Source: Sequoia sempervirens (Eukaryota; Streptophyta; Pinopsida; Cupressales; Cupressaceae). From it: a stretch of 64,000 nucleotides of DNA. Each line of letters starts with the position of its first letter. Position 1 is the first letter of the stretch. The translations under genes and the position numbers were made by a program. The stretch spans positions 159,844,635-159,908,634 of the forward strand of contig VDFB02047230.1 in assembly GCA_007258455.2 (NCBI GenBank), in the 5' to 3' direction. Of this stretch, positions 22,241 through 35,205 are shown one piece after another. The notes under the pieces are model-generated. The model saw nothing but the letters and a program-made list of their open reading frames with translations. It was not told where the DNA came from and made no database searches.

Positions 22241-25009
22241 TCTTACCTTCAGAGTATTGAGTATTGCATCATGATCAACACTACTAACTGCCCGTAGTTC
22301 CTTTTTTTTGGTTTGGCATGATGTCTCGATAACTTAATATTTGTTGCTATAACAAGATGTGAATACATGAGAATGGTTTTTTTTTTCTCATAGTCTTCAA
22401 ATTCAGGTATACCATTCTGTCTAATCATATACATTCACAACCAAGTTTTGGAAATAACAACTGAACCTGTAGGATACATGAACCCATCATCATCTATGAC
22501 CGGATGTGTTAGCTTCTTCTTTCCTTGTACACATCATGCCAACCAATAGTATGATTCCTCTTCATTCCCTTGCAGTGTAACAATTGCATAGACATGTCCT
22601 GGCTATACAAGATCTGAAAGATGGTCATAGTCAAGTGAAATTTCCATTTCATCTTCTAAAGAGGATTGTGTTGCAGATAAAGGGGTTAGGTATTGTGGAA
22701 TTCATGTTTCTAGCCACTCACTTGAATCATATTGATCCCAATCACACTGAATACAATTTTGACAAAAAAATCCAACTCTCATGTCCATATGGTCCATGCA
22801 TTTGCATTTGAGCTTTGAAATGAATGCATCTTTGAAGATTCTCTAATTGTTTGACATTCCAATTTGTCTCCCATTGTGCCCTCATCAACCAACCAAAATA
22901 ACCTACACACTAGTGAATCAAGTGTCCCTAGTGATAATGCATAAGTACACCAATCAACAATATAACGTGCATCACTGAATGTTGCACCACCTCTAATCTT
23001 CATTTTTTCCCTAACTAGAGCTCTCTTCACACACGCACCCGCATCATCATGCTCGCCTTTTCCATGCCCATCTTCAAAAAAATCCAAATATGTGGTAAAA
23101 TCCTTTGTACATGCATCCTGCTCAAGCAATAAAATATACAAGCATTCTTGAATTTCCATGTGCAGTTAGCTAAACAAATGAGATGTTGATCCTTTACAAT
23201 ACCGTTTTCTTGCAATAACTCAAAAGAGTTTTCAAAACAATATTGTACAAACTCATATGAATGAAATCTATCACCACTCATGTAAAAATGGTGCTCCTTG
23301 ACTATCTTCCTGTCCTCTTATGTACTATCAGGGGCATGCTTATATGTTATGTAGAAAAAAATAGCAATTTGAATAGAATTGTAATATTGTGATTGTACCT
23401 CATTTGTGGCTATGTACTAGGACCTATGGCTATGCCTAGCATACTTGTAGAAAATATTTTTCTTAAAATAAAAAATACTTACCTCTCTTGTAACCAACTT
23501 GCATCTAGAACCTTCACCTCCACTCTTCAAACTGTATTTTACTGTCTCAAACATTTTTTCTCAAAAATTTGGTTAGCAAAATCATGTTCTCTGCCCTCAT
23601 GAAAACATGTTATAAGCTTCGATAAACCACCACATTGCAAACATGTTTTATTTTAAAAATCATTTCTATAAAAAGACAACCATCACCTCTAACACATAAA
23701 AAATAAATCTAACAAGTCCTTGGATGACTTGGGAAGTTGCATTGCATGAAACTCCCACAACATTTCGCTATTATGCATAGTAGAATGAATATAGCATAAT
23801 AATCCATGATATATTGAAAAATTGACATGGTATTTACAACATGTATTATGAATATTAATAGGTACACTTGATAAAATGGCTTAAGAGACTCAAAATCCCT
23901 TGTGATATTTCCAAATTTGGATGTGCTTCACAAATTTTTTTGTACAATAATATTTGGCTACATTCCATGAAATGTTTAGGATATAGTGTGCGATCTCGAC
24001 TACCAATTCTTAATTTTAAAACATTATTTACATTCAGTGATACTCTAGATTGAGAGTGCCAAAATTGTTCAATTTCATTCTTTACGTTATCATTTAGCTT
24101 CTTATCAATATGTGAAATCCTTCCATTAAAATCCCACATATCATTTTTAAGAGGACTATCGAGTCTCCCTCTTCTTGAGAGTGCTCTAGACAATGTTTTA
24201 TGATTTAGATTTAAATCAATAGAATTTTTCCTCATTAAATGAGCCTTTCTCAAATGATGGTTTAATAGTGAGGTTGTGATCAATCTACAAGCAACACTTT
24301 TATATTTTTCCTTACTAGTCTTTCCAATAGAAGTTAGAGCATTAAAAGGATTTTTTACAATAATACTATTTTTTCTGAATTTTTAGTGACATGAATCTTA
24401 AATTTCTTTAATAATGGTCTCTCGGTTAATGTCTTATCAGAAAAGTATTGATTGAACATATTGGTAGCCCACAATCGAACCACTCGTGATTATTTTTTCC
24501 ATCAAGATTATCTATTATATTCTCATCTATTTCAAGTAACCATTTAGGGGTTCTCATTTAATTAGGTGATCATAAGGTTCATTTTCAATTTTTTCAATGT
24601 TATTAACTTTTTCATTTTCCATATTTTCAATGATCTCAACATTTTCAAAATCACATCGAACATTTGCATTTTCAATACCAATTTCAGAATTTTCTATATC
24701 AATTTCAATATGATGCTCAATATTTTCAAATTCTATTTCATCTTCACTTGAATTAACATTTAGGGGTGGAGAAGAAGCTTTAGCTTGAGTATTTGGCATA
24801 CCTTGTCTTCTTTTCCTATGACTTCCTTTATCTTTTTCTCTATATGCTTCAATTTGATCTATTGTTAGCTTTCTCTTTCCTTTTCTCTTGCGATGACTAT
24901 TGCTCCCTATTGTACAAATAAAAAAGAGCACACAAATGATTGTAAAGTTGAAAATTGTGAAAAGGAATCTTGAAAAATCTGAATTTTGTTTGTTATAGAT
25001 AGAAAACAT
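22200..25009 (-). pseudogene. Broken transposase-like gene (unnamed family)
   Basis: Four minus-strand open segments in gene order look like pieces of one protein. First (25009-24554): a basic patch RKRKGKRK and an acidic Glu/Asn-rich stretch, a plausible nuclear protein N-terminus. Second (24283-23855): RRGRLDSPLKNDMWDFNGRI, then SHIDKKLNDNVKNEIEQFW, then LYPKHFMECSQ and CEAHPNLEIS. Third (about 23281-22779, in two frames): a Cys-x-x-x-Phe-Lys stretch, then FFEDGHGKGEHDDAGACVKR. Last, near 22560-22250, words like KKLTHPVIDDDG and EFEDYEKKKTILMYSHLV. The HGKG...D..G..hKR block resembles a motif I associate with transposase-like proteins of eukaryotes. That is an inference. Frameshifts and stops separate the pieces, so it is not functional here. 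Confidence 0.45.
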
Positions 25010-25134
25010 GGGATTTCATGTGACAAAAGGAATGCGGGGACCATTAGAATACTCAAAATGGTTCCCTTTTTGTCCTAGAACGGATATCCATTTATAACAG
25101 ATATTCATTTCCTTTACTTTTTAAAAAACAAAAA

Positions 25135-25430
25135 AATCATATGTATTATTAATATATAATAAATATATTATATATTAATAATACATAGTATATTATATAT
25201 TATGATATATATATTTATTATATAATATATACTATATATTATATTATATATACTATACATTACATACTATATATTATATAATATATTTAATACATAGTAT
25301 ATATTATATATTATATCGTATACTCTCTCTCCCTCTTAGGTCTCTCTCACTCCAACCCCCCCTCTCTCTCTCAACTCTCTTTTCCTCTCAAGTTTCTCTC
25401 TCTCAGGTCTCTCCCTCCCTCTATCCCTCC
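25135..25430. repeat. AT-rich microsatellite followed by CT-rich tract
   Basis: About 25141-25320 consists of TATATTATATA-type words. From 25321 to 25430 it changes abruptly to CTCTCTC/CCCTCC pyrimidine repeats. It abuts the assembly gap, which probably exists because of this repeat. Confidence 0.85.
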
Positions 25431-25530
25431 NNNNNNNNNNNNNNNNNNNNNNNNNNNNNNNNNNNNNNNNNNNNNNNNNNNNNNNNNNNNNNNNNNNNNN
25501 NNNNNNNNNNNNNNNNNNNNNNNNNNNNNN
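25431..25530. other. Assembly gap (100 N)
   Basis: One hundred consecutive N. A round number suggests a placeholder of unknown true size. Confidence 0.99.
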
Positions 25531-27785
25531 CTCTTTTAATTGCATCCTAATGAATTCTACCAAGATTAGACATATATCTAGAAAGAAATCCCATTGCTTT
25601 GTCAAGGTCTAGTCTAGTGTAGATTATAGCATACATCAAACTTTTGATTGCACTTTGGTAAGGCACTTTTCTCATGTCTTCCATCTTCGATGCTAATGAT
25701 GGAAAATGTGAAGATTTTTTTTTCTTCCAATTGTAAGAGAAACACATAATGGTCTACAATATTACATGTTAAACCTTTGTAAAATTGAATTGACATACTT
25801 ACTTTGTCCAAGACATAGCTTTCTATTCACCCTCTCTTTTGATTTCTATCCCAAGAATACATTTAACTACACCAAGATCTTTCATTGCAAATTTAGTCAC
25901 AAGTTGAGACTTTAGTTTTGGAATGATTTCTTTCCCTTTATTGATAAATAACATATCATCAACATATAATCTAATAAATAGGAAAAAATCACTATCAATT
26001 TTATAAGAAACACATTGATCTAATTTAGAATGCTCAAATCTCAAACTCAACACATATATGTTCAAATTAATGAAACTGCTAATAGATGTCATAGTTTGGG
26101 TTAATAAGGAGGAGGTCAAGTATGGCCATACTTGGCACTACCAACATGAGGACTCCCCAAATTTTTTGAAAGCACTTAAGGAATTCTAAAAAACATTAAA
26201 TGATGCAACTACAAATGGGAGACCAAAGAATGAAAAAGACAAACATGGATCTAGACTTCATGTTAATGAGGGAAATAATCTTGCAATAGAGGAGGTTAGA
26301 TCCAATGAAATGCTATCTAATAAATAATTAGGTTGGGATGGACTAGATGAATGAATTCAAAGCTTAAACTTCTGACCAAATATATTATCCTCAAGAAGCA
26401 CCACATACAAACAATTGTTCTAATGTCAGCTCAACTTTTTTGTATATACAGTTCTATAAAAATGAGGACAATTACAAATGAATATGTAATGCAGTCCCTA
26501 GCATGTTATAAATAGGTGCATATAAATCTCTGTATAGAAACTAGGTGTTAATACAAACAATAATTTATACACTATTTATAGTAGGTCATGATACACTATT
26601 GAAGTCACAATTATGATCTTTTTGTGACTCTTGTGTTTATACTATTATTAATACAGAAAAACTCAACACATATATATCAAATTTTTGGTACCACATCCTA
26701 GAAATTATTTGACTCCATTCAAATATTTCTTTAATTTACAAACAAAATTACTTTTACCTTTCACCATGTAGTGCTATGGTTGTGTAATATCAATATCCTC
26801 TTTTAAATCATCATGAAGGAATTTTGTATTCACATCCATTTTCTTAGCCTCCAGATCATAAGTAGCAACAATCAAATGGATGCCATTTTTTCAATAAGAG
26901 AAAATATCTCATTGTTATCAAAACCATTAACATGAGAGTAATCTTTCACACCCTTTTTTTCTTGTACTTATCAATACCTCTATTTGAGCCATCTTTATTT
27001 TGAACACCCATTTGCATCCAACATGTTTTTATCCTTTAGATAATGGTATTAGATCCCATGTAGCATTATTTTTCAAAGCCACTTTTTCTTCATCCATAGG
27101 AATCTTTCAAGACTTTAAATAATTCATACTTAATGCCTCCTCTATAGATTTGAGCTCATCCATGTTAGTATTTAAAGTAAAAATACATCTCCAATCATCA
27201 GGTGAATACCATTTAGGTGATTATCTACACCTTGTAGACCTTCAATCAAGTTGGGTTGGATTTTATTCGTTCTCTTTTGAAGATTCAAAGCTAGATGAGT
27301 TGTTTGTACCCAAGGCCTCACTTTCTCATATGTAGAAGTAATTTGAATCACATCTTTATATTCACTTTGTTTTGGTTGTAATGCAACATAAGAAGGTTTA
27401 GTTTCTCTAAAAATAACACTTCTACTATATATTACTTTATGTGCAATAGGATCTCAAAGCTTATATCCTTTCACACCATAACTTTACCCACTAAAGATAT
27501 ATTTCACAAACTTGTTCTCCAATTTTGTTCACTTCTCCTTTGGAACATGTGCATATGCCTCACAACCAAAAAAATTAAGATGTCTTAATGAAGGCTTGTG
27601 ACCCAACCATGTTTCCTTAGGAATTTGAACAATAAGAGTTGATGTAGGATACTTGTTAATTAGGTGGCAAGTAGTGGCAGTAAATTCATCCCAAAACCTT
27701 TATTCTAGACCAACACCACTAAAAAATCAATGTCCTATTCATTCTTTTTGCAACTCCATTTTACTATGTTTTGTGCATGTTTTGC
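25531..27785 (-). pseudogene. Ty1/copia pol, 3' half: integrase C-terminus, RT and start of RNase H
   Basis: Read on the minus strand from about 27780: NGVAKRMNRT (integrase), then TWLGHKPSLRHLNFFGCEAY and AHVPKEKWTKLENK, then YGVKGYKL (integrase to RT linker). RT follows from about 26990, with RMWYQKFDIYVLSLRFEHSK, then LYVDDMLFINKGKEIIPKLK (the YVDD catalytic box) and MKDLGVVKCILGIEI. The last piece is YQSAIKSLMYAIIYTRLDLD, at the RT/RNase H boundary. These are unambiguous copia motifs. The pol is interrupted by a 600-bp insert at 26060-26659 and ends at the assembly gap. Many stops show it is dead. It belongs with 30565-31555. Confidence 0.88.
26060..26659 (+). mobile_element. Retrocopy-like insertion in copia RT with 16-bp target duplication
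   Basis: The 16-bp sequence AACTCAACACATATAT occurs at 26044-26059 and 26660-26675. Removing the DNA between, with one copy, restores the copia RT frame exactly. The insert begins in an open frame on the plus strand (… KLLIDVIVWVNKEEVKYG … ALKEF) with a stop at 26187-26189. After that the same frame stays open to about 26328 (ending EEVRSNEMLSNK). A ~330-bp AT-rich non-coding part ends in CAGAAA just before the right duplication. Long duplication, open 5' side and A-rich 3' end suggest a 5'-truncated reverse-transcribed mRNA. The source gene is not recognised. A SINE or truncated LINE is the alternative. Confidence 0.6.
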
Positions 27786-28199
27786 ACACATGCCCCGTCA
27801 TGGGTAGGGACCCCCTCTTTTGGCTCCCGACAAGCTGCTTTGCTTCTATCTCATTTTTCGTGCCCCTTTCTTGGAGCCTGAATTGGTCATGTTCCTTCAA
27901 ATGATAAATGATCAAATTCCCTTGACCAAATTCACCTACCATAATTTCACTAAGTCTTTTACCTTCGCAGAAGTCCCCCTTCCTTTTTTCTGCGTTTTGG
28001 CTTGTTCCTATTGACTTGGCCCCTCCTCGCATGCTTTGTGTTTTCCGTCATTTTTGGACTTTGGGGACAAGTTTCCTATGGATTTGGGATGTTTTTGTGT
28101 TGCCTAAGTGAACTTCCAAGGTTTCGTTAAGTTTTGGGAAGTTGCAAAAATTTCATTTCAGAACTCTGCTCCTCCATGATCATTTTCAAAACTCCGTCC

Positions 28200-28920
28200 C
28201 TCCTTTGCCATTTTGAACTTTCATCTGCCCTTGGCATTCCAACTTCTAGAGCCTGGCCCCTCTGTGGCCATTTCTGAAACTCTGTCCCTCCTTTTCCATT
28301 TTGGCCTTTTGTTCACCCTCAGCATTTTGACTCTTGGAGCCTAGCCCCTCCGTGGCCGTTTTCGAAACTTCGTCCCTCTTTTGTCATATTTCCTTCCTTC
28401 CTTCTGCCCTCGACGTTCTGGCTCTTGAATCCTACCACTCCGTGGCCATTTCCAGAGCTCGGTCCCTTCGTGGCCATTTTTGGAACTTCATCCCTCTTTT
28501 TTTGTTTTTCCTTCCTTCCATCCTCTACATTATGACTTCTGGAACCCGACCTCTCCATGGCCATTTCTGGACCTCTAGCCCTCCGTGGTTGTTCCAAAAC
28601 TCCATCCCTCCTTTTCCATTTTGTATTTCCGTCTACCCCAAGCATTTTGGCTCCCTGAAATTGGCCCCTCTGTGGTTGTTTCAGGAATTCCACCCCTCTG
28701 TGGCCGTTTTTGGAACTTTGTCCCTCCTTTGTCATTTTGGACATATGTCTGCCCCCGATGTTTTGGCTCCTAGAACTTGGCCCCTCCATGGCCATTTCTA
28801 GAATTCCACCCCTCCATGGCCGTTTTTGAAACTCTGTCCCTCCTTCGTCGTTTTAGACTTCCATTCGCCTCTGATGTTTTGACTCCTAGAACCTGGCCCC
28901 TCTGTGGCCATTTAGAACTT
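28200..28920. repeat. Minisatellite, unit about 115-118 bp
   Basis: The phrase GCCCCTCCGTGGCCATTT with a preceding GATGTTTTGGCTCCTAGAAC recurs at about 28227, 28320, 28408, 28526, 28640, 28758 and 28873. Spacing is 93 and 88 in the first two units and 114-118 in the rest, so the early units are shortened. Both strands stay open for more than 150 codons (28319-28795 minus and 28334-28801 plus) only because the unit length is often a multiple of 3 or lacks stops. Confidence 0.85.
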
Positions 28921-29671
28921 TCCTTTGGGGTCACCATCTCTCCATGGCTGTTTTTCCTTCAACCCGTCGTTTGCCTTGGCACCCGTACCCATGAGCCTGC
29001 ATTTGTGTTTGTGGTCCAAATGAGCTCCAAATATGAATATTATATTTTGATGATGCATGAATGGATCTAACAAGGAGTTTGCAGGATTTGAACAACATTT
29101 GCCTTGATTTGCGTTTGAAAACACCTATGACACTTCATGTATATAGGATTCACGAAGCCTATCGCGGGTCCGTTAGGAGACCCATTGAGAAAGCTGAACA
29201 AGGAAAAGAACATAGCTCTTGTCATCATTCATTTTATGCCCACCTTTCCTTGTAGAATTGGGCCCATGTCAAAGAAGTCAATGACAAAAATGCAAGGGGT
29301 GGCCTTGAAGAGAGCATGAGGGAGCTGTCCTACTTCTCACCAGATGATGATGATCTTTGAGGAGCTATCCACCTGAATCAGGGGTAACCAATCCATTGAT
29401 GCTAGTTGTCGATGATCTCGTTTGATCTAATGAAGAATGTTGCAAGTCCATCAAGCAAAGGGAAGCTTTTGGGTAGTTTTAGCTACAGTAAAAGGGAAAT
29501 CAACAAGAGGAAAAAACTACTATAGTGATTGGCCACTTCAGGACAAAACAGGGAAAAGACAAAAGATGTATTTTAAATTGTTGAATATTGTGGGGTGGGT
29601 GAAGCCCTAGTGCAATCAAATCTGGGCCACACAATGTAATTCAATCCTGGCCATTCATTTGGGCTTTCAAA

Positions 29672-29686
29672 AACTATAAATAGGGG
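29672..29686 (+). promoter_or_regulatory. Probable LTR TATA box
   Basis: ACTATAAATAGGGG fits the plant TATA consensus and sits in the LTR-like block. It is followed by a purine/pyrimidine alternating leader typical of LTR R regions. No gene is attached to it. Confidence 0.5.
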
Positions 29687-30564
29687 TTTTCCCCTCATTT
29701 GTAAAGGGTTGGAGAGCTGGTGTAAAAAGACATTTGCAATAATAGAAGACAACATTGCATGATTTTATGGATGTTCTTTTTCTCATCTTGCATGTATGGT
29801 TCTTCCTTACATATTAGTTTTAGTTGTAGTTTCTTGAATGGAAGTGGATATGGTGATTGTTGTTTCAATATTTGATGAATTTCCAGCTCAATGGTTTTTG
29901 TGGTTCATTGATGATGAATCACTTTGCAAAGCTAATCTAAGCTTCCTTCCTTTATTTCTATAACTTAGTTCAATTACATGTGCATGATGTGTGTGTGTAA
30001 TCTAAAAATCTGTAGTCCTTAGAAGATTGCACAGGTTTTGTGTAACTATAGGATTCTCTTGGCCAAGCAAAACCCAATTTAGGGAGTTTGTCTACTGTAG
30101 CAACCTCCATGATCACTATTCATTCATAGTTTTAGATCCAAGAACTTCCTCTCTTCCCTACCCTTTTTCCTTTTTTTAATAAGTGACCTATGGCAAGGTT
30201 CATTGCACATCGTAAAGCTAAATCCAATGATAAAATGGAGTTCAAGACTATTTTTTGAACCTGCAACAAACGCATAGCAACTCTCCCATCCTAAGAACTC
30301 CTTTTGTAGATCCAACTTCCCATGCTTTGTAACTCATCTATAAATCTTCCTTGTGATTCCAACCAATCACATGAAACAACTAAAATATTCCAAGCACTGT
30401 CAAGACTTGACATTAGAGACCTTGGGATAGTGTTCTGCAATTTGATTGTGGAAGATTGTCTTTCAAGAAAGGTGATGCACCTATGCATTACCTATGTTGG
30501 GAAGTGCATAAAAAACACATCAACACTATGGAAAATAAAAATTAATCTTTTATTTCTAAATGCC

Positions 30565-31555
30565 ACAATCGTTATGTAATCTATCAAAACCCTTAGAAAA
30601 AATCATCACCATATCCTCAAAATTTTTAGTTAACTTCCACTTTGTAACTCAACCGTTGTTGTAAATTCTTTAAATCGGTCGAAATTATCAAATTTACTCT
30701 TTAGAAAACATACCCATGTCCTTTTATAATAATCATCAATAAATAAAACAAATATGTGGATTTTCCAATGGAAGGAATGTCTATATGACCAAACACATCA
30801 AAATAAATAAGATTCAATACATAAAAATATTTATGAGAACTCAAGAAAAACTAAACATGCAATAATTTTACTATAAATACAATGCTCACAAAAATCAAAA
30901 TCAAGATTACAATCAATTAGCCCTTTAACAAGGTTTTTATTTTCCAAGGTCCTTAGACCCTTTTTTCCAATGTGGCCAAGTTCCTGACGTTGCATAACAT
31001 GGTCTTCTTTGTAGGTTATTTTTATTAAGAAGAAAGAGCACCCTTGGGTACCCAGAAGCCATGACCATCTACTAAAAATAAAACCATCGCATTCTCAATG
31101 AATTAGTCACACACTTTTTTTCATAGAAGTACTATTACACTCAATGGTGTATGTATCAAGCTTATACAATGTGTCAAATATGAAACCTCTAGTGATCACC
31201 ATAACACCTCTAATCATCTTGTATCTTGCATCAGAAAAGACTACTTGCACATCTACATATATTAATTTTCTCATAGATAATACATTTCATGTTAATCCAA
31301 GGATATGCAACACAAAATTGATCATTTTTATTCCACCATTAGGAAACTTGATTCTAAGTTTATTACAATCAACAATATTTAAATAAGAATCATCACCAAA
31401 GTACACCTCACCTCCATCAAATTCTTCATATTTAGAAAATCAATCCCTATTAGAGCTTAAATGGAAATATCCATCAATGTCAATAAATGAACACCACCCA
31501 AAAGTAGTTGTGGGATCATTTATTGTCAATTTCTTGCCCTTTTCAAAATCAATTA
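30565..31555 (-). pseudogene. Ty1/copia pol, 5' half: protease end, GAG-pre-integrase, integrase start
   Basis: On the minus strand from about 31450: a protease region with FDGGEVYFGDDS and LRIKFPNGGIKIINFVLHI, then VVFSDARYKMIRGVMVITRG. The GAG-pre-integrase domain follows with MQRQELGHIGKKGLRTLENK and LIDCNLDFDFCEHCIYSK (the HHCC-type zinc region). The integrase core begins at VLNLIYFDVFGHIDIPSIGK, carrying the first catalytic Asp. This half belongs to the same element as 25531-27785, because the integrase continues there after the intervening block. Its upstream side (gag) is lost where the LINE begins at about 31556. Confidence 0.85.
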
Positions 31556-31625
31556 ATGATTTTTGGTGGAGATTTTAATGCTATATTAGATAACTTAGAA
31601 AAGATCGGTGGAATTACCCCTCCTC

Positions 31626-33265
31626 CCTCTGCGATGCATAGCTAGGAGGATCACAACTCAACTCACTATTCACTTCACAACCAACACTTGATTCCACACA
31701 ACCAATTTGATATTTAAGGCATACAACTCCTTGTCGATTCCTCAAAACACATTTGGCATCACCAAAATAATGGACTCAAACTCTATTCCTGACACAAACT
31801 CTCTTCAATGGAGATGAACTTCAAGGGCTCCAACCCACACCTAGAGCTTCATGCCTTCTCATGAAATTTCAGAGGCATCTAACAAGATTAACATCCCTTA
31901 CCAAACTCAACTTGATTACTTACCAACTCAAACATTCCAAATATGTGTACATTCAGATTGGACTGTCCTACAATGACTAGGTCCAAATTAGGCCATACCA
32001 ATTAACAATATTCAAGATACCTTACACACAAACCCTCAACTCCATCCAAGTACATTCAAAAAGTGACAATAGACCAAAATCAACAAACCATATCAATAAT
32101 GACAACCATTTAAGAACCAAAATTCTACAACTCAAATTTAAGCCTTCCTTCTCAAGGGTTTATTGAAAGTAAGTAACCCAACCTATCATCTGCCTTATCA
32201 AGACTTTTATCATGTTCAAATATGTCTGAAATAACTAAATAAACCCTCTCCCATGCATATTTCATAACATTTCTACAAGTCCCTATCTTGGACCTTCATT
32301 TTTGACCTAAAATCCTGACTGCCAGCGCTCTGTGATAACAGGGTAGTGAATAGAAATTCATTCAAAACTTATGGTTTATCAATACTACTTTAGAAAGGAT
32401 TCAAAAATATCTTTAACAACCTTCTCAAACAATAATCCCCATTTATATTTCCCATTGCACCAACCAAATACTAAAACTCCTCTTAACATTGTCATTTTTC
32501 AGACTTTGACATAATTCTCAGTCCTGTGGCACCATGAAATTCATAGTAAACTTTTGTCTTTCAGTCTGAACCTTTTAAATATGAAAGAGAATATATAAAC
32601 AAACCTTCTTACCAAAAATTAGCATCTTCCATTAGTCAGAACACGAGAAAAGCAATTTCCTTTGCTACTGTATACCCTAGACGAGGGTTTTGGACTGTTT
32701 AAACAAAAAGCGCCATAACTCCTTTATTTATTCATGAAATCAAACAAGACCAACTGAAAAATGATCTAGAAACACAAAACCAACTTTTCTAATGACTTCC
32801 CCTTCAATATTAGGCTGTACATGGCCATACAGGAGCAAATAATCATGTTTTTATAGTGTTTTATGAGAAAAATAGAATTCCATTGATATTTTTTTCATTA
32901 CAAATCAAATTCTCCTCTTGCCTTGACTTGTTTGAGGCTTATTTATACATTGAATACCAAAAATAACTCATAAAAAATGCCTAAAAATTATTCTAACCTT
33001 CCCCTAACCTCTTGACTTATTATCTACTTAATTTTTCCTCTTCAACTACCATATATTGTATTTTTTGCAATATGACATGATTTGACAACTTCCAACTTTT
33101 ACAATATATGAGAAATGAACATCCTAGGACCTATAACACAACCAATGTAGCCTCTTGGCCTTATTACAACATCAAGACATCAAAATGGAACAAATGATTC
33201 AATATGGCCTCATGGAGGCATGTGATCAAATAGGTGCTTCTACACCACTCTGCCACCCCCTTTCC
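31626..33265. mobile_element. Unidentified ~1.6 kb insertion in the LINE endonuclease
   Basis: The endonuclease breaks after GGITPPPS at about 31628 and resumes with PPLAPLKEVMKDFKDYSF at about 33272. The DNA between has no LINE motifs. On its minus strand a TATA-like TGTATAAATAAGCC occurs near 32940-32950, followed by CTCAAACAAGTCAAGG, suggesting a minus-strand solo LTR. No clear target duplication was found. Confidence 0.5.
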
Positions 33266-35205
33266 AACTGCCCTCCTCCCCTTGCCCCCCTCAAAGAAGT
33301 GATGAAGGACTTTAAAGATTATTCTTTTATAAAACGTAATTTATATAACTATACTCCAAAAAACAAATCCTTTACTTGGACAAATAAAAGAAAGGATTTT
33401 CATCAGACTGTAGAAAGATTATATCACTTTCTTTTATCAAATAATTAGCTTCTAATTTTTGAAGAATTTTCATCCGTAATATTGCATGTCTTAGGTTTAG
33501 ACCATTTTTCAATTTCCTTTCTATTTTTGAGGATAGAGCTCTTTCTAAACTCCCCATTAAAATTGAGGCCATGTGATTCATAGATCAAATTTTTATACCC
33601 ATATTAAAATATTGGTGGAATAAATTTCCTTTTATTGAGGTTTCAAGAATGTATCAATTATGCAATAAATTGAAGTTCCTTAAAGAGAAAATTAAGGATT
33701 GGAATAAAAATCAATTCAAGAATATTTGTAGAGAATGAAAAAATAGAATAACAATTATCAAATTTGTATGAGAAGGTAATAAAATGTGGAATGGAAAATA
33801 ATGCATTTGAAGAGGAAAACATATTGAAGTTAGATTTGGAAGAAATTTTGATAAGAGAAGAAATATACTTGAAGCAGAAATCAAGAGAGTTATGGTTAAG
33901 AGATGGAGATGAAATTACCAAATTCTTCCATGCTTCAACAAAATCGAGAAGGAAAATAAATGAGTTAGCTACAATAAACTCAACTAAATGGTCATTCTTA
34001 ACTAGTAAAAAAGACATTGAATAAGAAACTACTCAATTCTTTAAAAATATGCTCTCAAACACAACTTCAAATATTGGTATAGCAATGCATTCTACTATTC
34101 ACAATATCTCCCAATTGATAGACGATTGTCAAAATGAAATGTTCATGTCAAAATTTACAATGGAGGAAGTAAGGGAAGTAGTTTTTTTTTTATGGCTCTA
34201 AAGAAAGCACTTAGCCTAGATGGGTATACTACTTTGTTATCCAAAAATTCTAGGATTTTGTTGGTCATGAAGTTCTTCTAGCTTTGGATGAAGCCAAGAT
34301 TAAATAAAGAATATTAAAGGAAATGAATACAAAATTCTTGGCCATCATACCAAAAAATACTATCCCTTCTACTTTTGTTGGCTACAAACCTATTTCCCTT
34401 TGTGATACAATATATAAAATATTCGCAAAGGCTATAGATGCTAGACCTTCTAGATTGATTTAATTAATTATTTTTGAAGAATGGGGAGGCTTTGTAACAA
34501 GAAAAGGAAACCCTAGATGTGGTAGTTATGGCTCACAAAGTTCTACATTAAATCTAAGAGGAAAAGATACTTGTAGTCGTCCTTAATTAGATACAATGAA
34601 GGCATATGACCAATTAAATTGGGATTTTTTGTTGGAATTCCTGAGAAGATTGGTTTTAACAGTAATTGGTTAAGTGCATCCACTCTTGTATCTCGAGTGC
34701 AATTTTTTTCCTAATAAATGGTACCCCTTGTGGATTATTCTCCTCTTCACAAGGTGTTAGACAAGGTGATCCATTATTTCCATTCATTTTGATCCTTATG
34801 ACAAAAAGATTGAGGAGATCAATCAAAGTAGCAAATAATTTGAATAAATGGAAGGGAGCTAAAATTACTTCTTTTTCATACACAATATGACACTCTTCTC
34901 TTTAGGCAAGAAAATATTGATGAGGCCAAGACAATAAAATAAACTACCACATAATACACTCTCTCTTCTTGAGGCAAACAATAAATAAAGAAAAATCCAA
35001 AATCTTCTTTATGAATGTTCCAATAATGATACAACATCAAACTTCAAAATTTTGGGTTTTTTTAGCTGAATCACTTCCTCATAGATACCTTGGCATTCCT
35101 TTCTTTTCAAGAAATTCCAAAAAATATTTTTGGGAAAATGTAATTTCTACGATTGTAACAAAAATTCTATCATGGAGAAGAAAATGGTTTACTTTGGTTG
35201 GGAAG

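Larger units (their letters stand above)
27790..30560 (+). mobile_element. LTR-like insertion splitting the copia integrase
   Basis: The integrase central core runs to a degenerate LHNDCG (the usual RTDNGG) at about 30566, and its next part resumes at about 27785, so roughly 2.7 kb lies between. That DNA holds a minisatellite (28200-28920), a TATA box with downstream GGGG (CTATAAATAGGGG at about 29675) and no pol motifs, as an LTR would. Exact ends and target duplication were not resolved; some flanking copia sequence seems lost. The minus-strand open frames at 30124-30488 have no recognised family. Confidence 0.5.

Noticed and set aside
28319..28801. Frames of 158 and 155 codons on opposite strands
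   Set aside because: They translate the ~116-bp minisatellite; simultaneous opening on both strands and repeat periodicity explain them.
33155..33448. Separate small gene starting MALLQHQDIKMEQM
   Set aside because: Its second half is LINE endonuclease and its first half belongs to the inserted DNA, so it is a chimeric open frame across an insertion junction.
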